Of a stretch of 64,000 nt of DNA, positions 1-8,038 are shown piece after piece. Under the pieces are notes generated by a model. It ran no database searches. It had not been told where the DNA came from and was given only the letters and a program-made list of their open reading frames with translations. The DNA comes from Acidobacteriota bacterium (GTDB taxonomy: Bacteria > Acidobacteriota > Thermoanaerobaculia > Thermoanaerobaculales > Sulfomarinibacteraceae). The DNA lies in the NCBI GenBank assembly GCA_015493585.1, contig WGCW01000044.1, positions 1 to 64,000 on the forward strand, in the 5' to 3' direction. The first letter of the stretch is position 1. Each line of letters begins with the position of its first letter. Made by a program: the position numbers and the translations under genes.

Positions 1-236
1 GATTCGACCCTGTCCATGTGTTGACGGCCCCGTTGTTGCATCGCTTGACTCTTCTTGAGGTATTTCGCGAACACAAACCAGAGCACGATCAAGATGAGCA
101 ACGGCGCCCATGACAGCAACGCCGTGGCCGCTGAACCAGAGTTCGATCCGACGGCTCCTTGAGTTGCCGCGGCAGGAGCCGGAACAACTGACACCATCGC
201 CGTTGAAAGAGCCAAAGCACATATTCTCCCTCTCAT
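1..236 (-). CDS. small single-TM membrane protein, partial (runs off left edge)
   Basis: Not in ORF track. Minus-strand reading from ATG at 236: MRGRICALALSTAMVSVVPAPAAATQGAVGSNSGSAATALLSWAPLLILIVLWFVFAKYLKKSQAMQQRGRQHMDRVE..., signal-like N-terminus, one TM segment, SD-like GGGGAG just upstream. Confidence 0.6.
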   Translation of the reverse strand, partial: MRGRICALALSTAMVSVVPAPAAATQGAVGSNSGSAATALLSWAPLLILIVLWFVFAKYLKKSQAMQQRGRQHMDRVE

Positions 237-497
237 CGTTTCTCCCCTCGTGTCCTTCGATTTTGGCGGTTCGTAGAACGCCCTGCCGCTCAGCGGAGAG
301 CTGCACTCCGCCATGGCACAGCCTCCCGGCGGCTAACCACTCGTTCTGCATCCTAAGTGACGTGTTGTAACGCAGCAGGGTGTTCTGCATCATTCGGTTG
401 TGTATCTCCAAGTAACATCGTACCACGGTGTTGCTCTCCCATCCGCGCTGCGGAATGAGCATCATCGATGGATGCAAACACGTCATCCGCAGCGCGG

Positions 498-650
498 TGG
501 CCGGCTCTGTTGGACCAGGTGCGGCAGGCCTTGCGAATCCGTCCTCTCAGCCAGCGGACGGAACGGCCCTCCATCGCCCGGACCAAGCGGTTGGTCCCCT
601 TTCACCGCGAACGCCACGGACACGGACAGGGGAAGGAGCTACGTAAGGGC
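498..650 (+). pseudogene. tyrosine recombinase (integron integrase/Xer-like) N-terminal SAM-like domain remnant
   Basis: Frame of ORF 468..869 contains PALLDQVRQALRIRPLSQRTERPSIARTKRLVPFHRERHGHGQGKEL, which resembles the LLDQVR..LR.RHYS.RTE.AY..WI+RF..FH.KRHP pattern of IntI-type integrases; no catalytic domain follows. Confidence 0.55.
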
Positions 651-798
651 TTTTCTCCTGTGCGTCCGGTGGTTTTCCGGGGCGCATGGCCCGGTTCATC
701 GTGTGCGGCACGGGTCCCGCTCAGCAAGCCGGACGGCGTGACCGGCACCACGGATGGATGCCATTGTCATGCATTGGAGCCCGTACTTATCAGAACGC

Positions 799-852
799 TA
801 GATCCATGTACCTGGCACGGATCTCTAGATCCATGTACCTGGCACGGATCTG
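799..852. repeat. 27-bp tandem direct repeat x2 (tagatccatgtacctggcacggatct[c/g])
   Basis: Two adjacent 27-nt copies identical except the last base; each unit bounded by AGATCC...GGATCT. Confidence 0.9.
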
Positions 853-986
853 TCGCCCGCTCCCGGTGAGCTCGAACCGCCGCCCGGCGGGACCGACGCG
901 TCTTGAAGCCCCGGAAGGAGGGTGACGCAGAAGGGAGCGTGAAGAAGACCGCGTTGGGCCGGGGCCCGATGGCGTTTGACGGTATT

Positions 987-1016
987 TTGACTTACCCGAA
1001 GGGCCCCGGCTATACT
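987..1016 (+). promoter_or_regulatory. sigma70-like promoter TTGACT-18-TATACT
   Basis: -35 at 987-992, -10 at 1011-1016, upstream of CDS at 1048 with GGAGGT-like SD. Confidence 0.5.
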
Positions 1017-1047
1017 GGATTATCGATTCCAATGGAGGTCCGAGGTC

Positions 1048-3564
1048 ATGTATCGAAGGTCTTTTCGTGCCGGTCTCGTCGCTGGAATGCTCCTCGTGGT
1101 GGGTTTGGGTGGTGGGCTCACCCTGGCAGAGGAGCTGATACCGGAAGGAGGGCGTCTTCCCGAGCTCGTTGCAGCCCCTATCCAGAGCACATCGTTGATC
1201 GCCCTGAGCGCCGACCGGTTGACCCCGTCCGATACGATCGAGCTCGTCCTGCCGGCGGGGCTCGGCGAGGCGAGCGGCCTTGGAAACGGATGGACCCGTG
1301 CCCGGGTGGCCGGGAACGGGCTGATGGAGCGGTGGGATTACTCCGGCCTCAGCTCGCGGTCGCTGAGGCTGAAACTTAACACCGGCGGTCTGGAACCTGG
1401 CCAGCGTGGCCTGCTCTCCCTGTTTTCGACCGACCCTCGGACCGGCGACCAGGTGCAGGCTCACTGGTGGATCGGCTCCAGCGGGGGTCACCCGTCCCTC
1501 GCGTGGGCAGGCGCCGCACGGGTTGTCAACATGGTTCGTGTGACGCTGGCGCCGGGGGCGCCCCAGCGCTGGGCGGATGTTCCACGTGACGGGAGCGGCC
1601 GGCTCTTGCTCCGGCAAACCGATCGCCGGCTGGCCGGGATGCTTCCTTGGGCGGCTGAGCGGCAGCCCTTCATCCAGGCTCAATCTCTCTCTGCCGAATC
1701 GTTGGCCGCTTCCTCGTCGATCACGGTCTCCACGACATGGGATCTCGATTTCACCAACTACCAGTGCGAGTCGTGGAACGGCCTGCTTCTCCAGGTGAAT
1801 ACCGCCCCTGCCGATGCTGTGATCACGACGTTTGATATCAGCTACACGGTGTACCAGTCGGTCGATATCGCTCGCTACAAGTCCGAAGCCGCGCGCCCGG
1901 TCACGGTCAATCTCTGGACCGACACCGTGCCCCTCTATAACGGCCAGGCGGCCAATACCGGCAACACCTGGCACACCGTCCACAAGACGGGCCTGACCGC
2001 CTGGGCGGGTAAGTCGGTGAACTTCTACCCGGGCTATATTCTCGGCTGCTGCAATCTCTACGGACACGAGTCCGCCTATCTCGATCAGTGGAGCCTCACC
2101 CTTTACTACAATACGGGTGGAACCGGCGGGAGCGTCGATCTCGTTGCCGACAGCGTCAGCACGGATTTCGATACGATTGCCGCAGGAGGAGAGGCCGGAT
2201 ATTACTATTCGGCTCACGTCACTGGAAGCGGGAGCGTCGGGAGCGCATTCAACAGCGGTGTGTACCTGTCGAACGATGCCCATATCAGCTCATCGGACAT
2301 GCTGCTCGAGACCATCCATGAGTCCTCCGCCCTCTCGGCCGGTGATCAGTTTGGAGCCAGGAGCTTCTCCAACCAGGTCATCATCCCTAGTACCGTCTCG
2401 CCCGGCACGTACTGGCTCGGCGTCATCGTCGATGATGGCAATGCCGTCGCGGAAACCGATGAGAGCAACAACGCAGCCAGCCATCAGATCACCATAGCCG
2501 GCAGCTCGTCAAAGCCGAATCTTAAGGTCAGTGGATGCTCGGTTTCCCCATCGCATGTCAGCGTGGGCGGCTCCGTCCAGCTGAGCTACCGCGCGCAAAA
2601 TGTTGGCGCCACCGGAGCGGCCTACTTTTCATATGGGTTGTTCGTCTCAAACGATCAAACGTTCGATGCCTCGGATCAGATCGTTGCGGGTCTCGATGTT
2701 CCCGGTGGGTGGCCGGCCGGATACGACTCCGGCTCCCAAACGTTCACGATTCCGCTGACCGGCCTGGCCGCCGGAACCTACTACGTTGGGTTCATGGCAG
2801 ACGTCAGTAATCAGGTTCCCGAAACCAACGAAGGGGATAATTTCTGCGTTGCCCAGGTGACGGTCGGGAGCGGAGGCGTCACGCACTGGCTGATCGCTGG
2901 AGCAGCTTCAACCGCCGGAGGCGGCAACAACTGGAAGACCCAGATTTCCATCGTCAACCCCGATACGGCCACCCACACGGCCAACCTGTACTACGTGGCC
3001 AAGGGCGCTCCTTGGCCGGGCGTGCTGCTGTCCGGCCCGATCACCCTTGGCCCCAACCAGGCGCGTTTCATCGATGACGTCCTCGCGTCTCTTCGTCCGA
3101 CGAGCGGCATGCTGTACGTCATCACCGATGCCCCAGGTCCGGTCGTGACGACACGGACGTTCAACGAGGTCAGCGGGGCGGGCCGTTTTGGCCAGGGGAT
3201 CACGGCGGAGCCGATTGGATCGTCCTGCGTGCCGGAGCTGATCCTCCCGATGGTGCACTCGGTTCCCAACCAGTACTACACGAATCTGGGGCTGGTCCAG
3301 GCCGGTGCGGGCTCTTTCTCGGTCGATGTGACGATCTACGCTTCAGATGGGACAGCGCTGGCGAGCACGACCTACACCCAGACGGCGGCCTTCAACCAAC
3401 TGACCAACATCTTCGATCACATGGGCATCGGCTCGATGGCGGTCACTGGCGGATGGATTCGGATTCGCCTGACCAACGGCTGTCCGGCGCACTGGACCGC
3501 GTACGCCTCGATCGTTGACGAGTCGACGGGCGATCCCACCTACGTCGCACCGGTTGTGCCGTAG
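1048..3564 (+). CDS. secreted CARDB-domain protein with C-terminal beta-rich repeat domain
   Basis: 838 aa, signal peptide MYRRSFRAGLVAGMLLVVGLGGGLTLAEE; CARDB-like segments (DVADETDESNN / VPETNEGDN type motifs). Confidence 0.75.
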   Translation: MYRRSFRAGLVAGMLLVVGLGGGLTLAEELIPEGGRLPELVAAPIQSTSLIALSADRLTPSDTIELVLPAGLGEASGLGNGWTRARVAGNGLMERWDYSGLSSRSLRLKLNTGGLEPGQRGLLSLFSTDPRTGDQVQAHWWIGSSGGHPSLAWAGAARVVNMVRVTLAPGAPQRWADVPRDGSGRLLLRQTDRRLAGMLPWAAERQPFIQAQSLSAESLAASSSITVSTTWDLDFTNYQCESWNGLLLQVNTAPADAVITTFDISYTVYQSVDIARYKSEAARPVTVNLWTDTVPLYNGQAANTGNTWHTVHKTGLTAWAGKSVNFYPGYILGCCNLYGHESAYLDQWSLTLYYNTGGTGGSVDLVADSVSTDFDTIAAGGEAGYYYSAHVTGSGSVGSAFNSGVYLSNDAHISSSDMLLETIHESSALSAGDQFGARSFSNQVIIPSTVSPGTYWLGVIVDDGNAVAETDESNNAASHQITIAGSSSKPNLKVSGCSVSPSHVSVGGSVQLSYRAQNVGATGAAYFSYGLFVSNDQTFDASDQIVAGLDVPGGWPAGYDSGSQTFTIPLTGLAAGTYYVGFMADVSNQVPETNEGDNFCVAQVTVGSGGVTHWLIAGAASTAGGGNNWKTQISIVNPDTATHTANLYYVAKGAPWPGVLLSGPITLGPNQARFIDDVLASLRPTSGMLYVITDAPGPVVTTRTFNEVSGAGRFGQGITAEPIGSSCVPELILPMVHSVPNQYYTNLGLVQAGAGSFSVDVTIYASDGTALASTTYTQTAAFNQLTNIFDHMGIGSMAVTGGWIRIRLTNGCPAHWTAYASIVDESTGDPTYVAPVVP

Positions 3565-3917
3565 GTTTTCGCCCCCTGAGGCTACGGATGAGAGGGTTGC
3601 CTTCGTCAGGGCGTTTTGGGAACTGAAGCGGCGGAACGGTTGCTCCTGTGAGTGCCGTTCTTAATGGTGAGCCATGACATCCTCCGGAGGACGAGGAGGG
3701 CAAGGTTTTGCCGGATGCCATGATCGTGCGGCGGTTATCTTCCGTACTCATGCCGGTTCCATGGAGTGCGGCCATGTTACGGCGGGGCGTAGATTGATCA
3801 CAACCATTGCCTTGAAGAAGATGCTTGTGCCTCTTTTCATTGAATCATTGAACGCCGCGAAAATGAGCAGAGCTGTGCCGCGATGATCTGGGATCCGGGC
3901 TGATACAATCGGGGAGA

Positions 3918-6332
3918 ATGATGTTTTCTTCTCACGGTTTCCGGTTGACAGGCGCCAGCGTGCTTGCGGTCATCGTGCTGGGAGCGTCTGTCGCCTGGGC
4001 CGGGCCGTGGAGCCACCTCCCTCAAGCTATCGCCCGCCTGGCAGCTCATCCCGGCGACCGCAAGGCCCGGCAGGTACTGAGCGCCGTAGAGCTTTCCCTT
4101 GTGAGGGAAGCGCAACGGGACCACCTCGCAGCGGTTCGCTCGCTGCAAAATACCTACGACGAGCTGGTGATGTCGCTTCCCGGCGGAAACCGCCGGATCA
4201 CCGCGCTCCATGCGAAGGTAGCCGGTGCGCTCGTTGGGGCTGGAGACCGTGCGTTTGCCGCGCACGATGTGGCGAAAGCCGGGCGTGCGTGGACGCTCGC
4301 GGCTCAGATCGGTGGTGATGGCGCAGCCCTCCAGCGGCTACGCACGTTGCTCGTTCCTCCAGCACATCCGAAGCCTGGCCAATCGTGGGAGTCCCCCATT
4401 GATGGCACGACGTTCATTTGGCAGCCGAAGATGCGCTTCCTCATGGGGTGCACTCCCCGGGACCATGACTGTATGCCCGATGAGAAGTACCTGCGCTGGG
4501 TGACCTCACCCGGCTTTTGGATCGGCCGGACCGAAGTCACAAACGAGCAGTACGCGCGCTGCGTGCACGCTGGCGTGTGCTCGCCGCCCGCGGACCCGTC
4601 CCGCCTCGACGACCTCACGGCTGCGACGCTCCCGGTCGTTGGAGTGACGTGGGACCAGGCAGTCACGTACGTGCAGTGGGCGGGACAACGGCTGCCGACT
4701 GAAGCCGAGTGGGAGCGCGCCGCCCGGGGGCGGCACCCCAACTGGCGGTTTCCGTGGGGCCGGTCCAAGGAACGGCAACGGGCCAACGTGGAGGGCGTAG
4801 AAGGCACCGACGTTTTTCCCGGGCTGGCTCCCGTTGCGTCATTCCCGGCGACAGGATGGGGACTCTACGATATGGCGGGCAACGTCTGGGAGTGGTGCCA
4901 GGATCCGTATCACAAGAATCTGATACAGGCTCCGCGCGATGGATCGGCCTGGCTCGAAGGCGGGATTGGCCACGTCGTTCGCGGTGGCTCGTGGCGGCGG
5001 ACGATCCGGCTCGCACGGGTCTCGGCGCGCTCCTGGCACGAGGCCTGGTATTACGCTGATGATCTTGGTTTTCGTGGCGTCATCAGCGGGAGCGTTCCAG
5101 ACGCCGATGTTCTGGCGACGGCGAAAACAGCCTATGCCCTCCGGGTTCCTCCCGGGCACGACCTCGACAATGCCAGTCTCGATACCGCTGACCAGCGCTA
5201 CTTGCAGCGGCGGGCGGTGACCTGGCTGCTGGTCGAGGGGAGGCCGTGGGAGGCGCTCCCCAAGGTTGCTGCTCTCCTGGGACGGGATCCTGACGACCCA
5301 ATCTCAAAGGATCTACTCGATCACCTGGCCACGCGGCTGGCCCGTGAGGCGGCTCACGAGAGTCCGGACGCCCTTCAACGCGCCGTCGAGAGCTGCCAAC
5401 ACGTCATGCGGCGGGCGCAGCTCACGGCACGGCGTCTCCCAATGCTCAACGCCCGCCTCGCTCAGGCGCTCAAGACAGCAGGACAGGAACGGCGGCAAAC
5501 GGGAGACACCCGGGGCGCAGCTGCGTGCTTCAAACTCGCGCTGCACCTGGTGCCTCATGATCAGGAGGTGGCACGGCTCCTCCGGGATGTGACGCCACGG
5601 CTCGGAACGATCTGCCGCTGGCCCGGCGATGGGCGAATGATGATCTGGATCCCACACGGTTCGTTCCTGATGGGCCGTGGCCGGGGCGACGACGAAGCCA
5701 TGACGGATGAAGAACCTGCCAGGACTGTACGGGTGCACGGATTCTGGATGGACCGTACCGAGGTCACCAACGCCGCGTACAAGGTGTGCGTCAAAGATGG
5801 TGTCTGCACGCCCCCAAAACGCAGGAAATGGTACGACAATCCGGAAGACGCGGATCATCCGGTGGTCGGCGTGACCTGGTTCCAGGCGTGGACCTACGCT
5901 CATTGGGCGGGGAAGCGTCTCCCAACCGAGGCTGAATGGGAGTACGCCGCACGGGCCGGGTCGACGAGCCGCTACCCATGGGGCAATGACTGGAAAAACG
6001 GGATGGGCAACGCGTTTGGTGCGGTTGGCAAGGATTTCTGGGGGGGGACAGCGCCAGTTGGGAGTTTCCCCCCGAACCGTTGGGGTCTGGTAGATATGAT
6101 TGGGAACGCGCTCGAATGGGTCGAGGACGTCTTCCACGACAGCTATCAGAACGGTCCCGACAATTGGCGGGCCTGGAATCAACTGACCGGGCCGCAGCGG
6201 GCAAGGCAACGGGTCCTTCGTGGTGGCGGATACAACGATTTTGCCCCAAAGTTGCGGGTTTCGGCACGGGCGCATCAAAAGCCGGACGAGTGGACGAACG
6301 CCTCCGGTTTCAGATGCGCCGCCGACCAGTAG
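3918..6332 (+). CDS. protein with two formylglycine-generating-enzyme (SUMF1/FGE-sulfatase) fold domains separated by a helical region
   Basis: Two copies of FLMG...WIGRTEVTNEQY / WMDRTEVTNAAY, VGVTW.QA..Y..WAG.RLPTEAEWE, MAGNVWEW / MIGNALEW, VLRGG motifs. Confidence 0.85.
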   Translation: MMFSSHGFRLTGASVLAVIVLGASVAWAGPWSHLPQAIARLAAHPGDRKARQVLSAVELSLVREAQRDHLAAVRSLQNTYDELVMSLPGGNRRITALHAKVAGALVGAGDRAFAAHDVAKAGRAWTLAAQIGGDGAALQRLRTLLVPPAHPKPGQSWESPIDGTTFIWQPKMRFLMGCTPRDHDCMPDEKYLRWVTSPGFWIGRTEVTNEQYARCVHAGVCSPPADPSRLDDLTAATLPVVGVTWDQAVTYVQWAGQRLPTEAEWERAARGRHPNWRFPWGRSKERQRANVEGVEGTDVFPGLAPVASFPATGWGLYDMAGNVWEWCQDPYHKNLIQAPRDGSAWLEGGIGHVVRGGSWRRTIRLARVSARSWHEAWYYADDLGFRGVISGSVPDADVLATAKTAYALRVPPGHDLDNASLDTADQRYLQRRAVTWLLVEGRPWEALPKVAALLGRDPDDPISKDLLDHLATRLAREAAHESPDALQRAVESCQHVMRRAQLTARRLPMLNARLAQALKTAGQERRQTGDTRGAAACFKLALHLVPHDQEVARLLRDVTPRLGTICRWPGDGRMMIWIPHGSFLMGRGRGDDEAMTDEEPARTVRVHGFWMDRTEVTNAAYKVCVKDGVCTPPKRRKWYDNPEDADHPVVGVTWFQAWTYAHWAGKRLPTEAEWEYAARAGSTSRYPWGNDWKNGMGNAFGAVGKDFWGGTAPVGSFPPNRWGLVDMIGNALEWVEDVFHDSYQNGPDNWRAWNQLTGPQRARQRVLRGGGYNDFAPKLRVSARAHQKPDEWTNASGFRCAADQ

Positions 6333-6390
6333 ACTCGCGGACGCCGATTCCTGACCGCGACCACAGGAGATCGCGAGTGAATGATGCGCG

Positions 6391-7533
6391 CTATAAGCCG
6401 GCCTTTTCCAAAATGCGATCGAGAGCTGCCATCTCGCCCTTCGTCACGTAGAAGTGCGGGGAAAACCTGACGTACCCCTGGCGAACCGAGCAGATTACGT
6501 GCCGGTCGCGCAGACGTTCCACCGCGTCTTGGGGTGCGACTTTTGGGGGACGGCCCGCGACAATCCCGGCTATTGGGTGACCGGAGCCCGGAGAGTAGAG
6601 CTCCCAACCATGCGCGAGCAAAATCCGGGTCAGAAGGCGGGAGAGCATCTCGATCCTGCCGGAGATGATGCCTGGCCCGACCTGGGTCAGGAGATCAAGG
6701 GCGGCCGCCAACCCTGCCAGGCCGATCCCGTTAGGCGAGCCGGGCTCGAAACGCCTTCCATCCTGGAAGAACGAGAGGCGATGGAGGAAGTAATCGTTCC
6801 GTTCAAGCTCGACGTTCCGCCACCCTGACATCACTGGTTCAAGCCGGGTGCGGATCTCCGGGCTCAATGCCATCAGCCCCTGGCCTTCCGGTCCCAGGAG
6901 CCACTTGTGCCCATCGGCAATGACGGCGCCTGCACCGAGCCGCCGCATATTGATCTCGATGGCGCCAAGCCCTTGAATGGCATCGATGACGAGGAGGATC
7001 CCTCGCGCCGCACACAGTGCCGCCAGCTCCTCCAGGGGCGCAACCCACCCTGTGTGAAAGGCGACCCAGGACACGGCCAGCACCCTGGTCGAAGCCGTGA
7101 TCAACGGCTCGACCGCTTCAGTTCGGATTCTTCCGTCTGGTTGCGCGTACCGTACGATGCGAACACCCAGGCGTTTGAGGTGCAGCCACGGAGCCACGTT
7201 CGCGGCGAACTCCTCCTCCCCGATCAGCACCTCGTCTCCGGCACCGAGCCCGAGCCCTTCCGCCACCAAGCTGAGCCCCACCGATGTGCTTGTGACGAGC
7301 GAGATATCTTCCGCCGCGCAGCCGATGAGCTGAGCGCCGAGATGGCGGCAGGTCATCGCATGCTGACGCCACGCGTCAAGCGGCGTTCCTCCGCCAAGCT
7401 CCTGCTCCTCGATCCGGTGCCGCATCGCCTCAGCGACCGGCCGCGGCAACGGTGCGAGCGCGGCGTGATCCAGGTACAGGAACCGTTCCCTGACCGGAAA
7501 GCTCTCCAGCCATGCGCCGATCTCGAAGCTCAT
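6391..7533 (-). CDS. class V aminotransferase (PLP-dependent, cysteine desulfurase-like fold)
   Basis: 380 aa; LVTSTSVGLSLVAEGLGLGAGDEVLI, LLVIDAIQGLGA, ADGHKWLLGPEG (PLP lysine) motifs. Confidence 0.85.
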   Translation of the reverse strand: MSFEIGAWLESFPVRERFLYLDHAALAPLPRPVAEAMRHRIEEQELGGGTPLDAWRQHAMTCRHLGAQLIGCAAEDISLVTSTSVGLSLVAEGLGLGAGDEVLIGEEEFAANVAPWLHLKRLGVRIVRYAQPDGRIRTEAVEPLITASTRVLAVSWVAFHTGWVAPLEELAALCAARGILLVIDAIQGLGAIEINMRRLGAGAVIADGHKWLLGPEGQGLMALSPEIRTRLEPVMSGWRNVELERNDYFLHRLSFFQDGRRFEPGSPNGIGLAGLAAALDLLTQVGPGIISGRIEMLSRLLTRILLAHGWELYSPGSGHPIAGIVAGRPPKVAPQDAVERLRDRHVICSVRQGYVRFSPHFYVTKGEMAALDRILEKAGL

Positions 7534-7629
7534 ACCCGCATCATACCCGAGCCCCTGGACGCCGGCTGCCGGCGGGTGAGCCTCGACGCCTGGCGTCTTT
7601 CACCTGACGATGCCGATGTATCGAGTACG

Positions 7630-7658
7630 AAAAAGGCCGCTTCCGAAGAGGCGACCTA
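7630..7658 (-). terminator. putative Rho-independent terminator after tRNA-Arg
   Basis: Minus strand AGGTCGCCTC-TTCG-GAAGCGGCCTTTTT: imperfect stem with UUCG loop then U-run. Confidence 0.5.
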
Positions 7659-7673
7659 AGTACTTGAAAACAA

Positions 7674-7750
7674 TGGCGCGCCGGAAGGGACTCGAACCCC
7701 TAACCCCCTGATCCGTAGTCAGGTGCTCTATCCAATTGAGCCACCGGCGC
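7674..7750 (-). tRNA. tRNA-Arg(ACG)
   Basis: Minus strand GCGCCGGTGGCTCAATTGGATAGAGCACCTGACTACGGATCAGGGGGTTAGGGGTTCGAGTCCCTTCCGGCGCGCCA; cloverleaf arms pair, loop CTACGGA, GGTTCGAGTCC T-arm, encoded CCA. Confidence 0.97.
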
Positions 7751-8038
7751 AGCCGGAGGGAAACAAAATATGCCACAGGTTCCTGAGGATTGCAACAATC
7801 GCGGCGCTTTCTTGCTCTTCACCTTCCGTTTCGGGGAAGCGGTGGAGGATGAACCCGTTGTGCGCGGAAGTGTGCGGGTCAGTGACGTTTGTCAGACCGC
7901 AACTGAGGCGGTCATAAAGCAAGGTGTCCGTGTCAAGGCGATGGGAGCACCGGCCCATCTGTAGTGACAGCGATCGCCGGGGGATCTGATGGCTGAGGTG
8001 GGCTGGCGCTTGGAAGGGATCCCTGATACAACCTGAAC

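Noticed and set aside
498-852. Functional integron platform
   Set aside because: Integrase is only a fragment and no attC-like sites or cassette array are visible.
790-2283. 497-aa minus-strand ORF opposite the CARDB gene
   Set aside because: Shadow ORF in high-GC DNA: low-complexity R/P/G-rich product and the opposite strand has a well-supported secreted protein.
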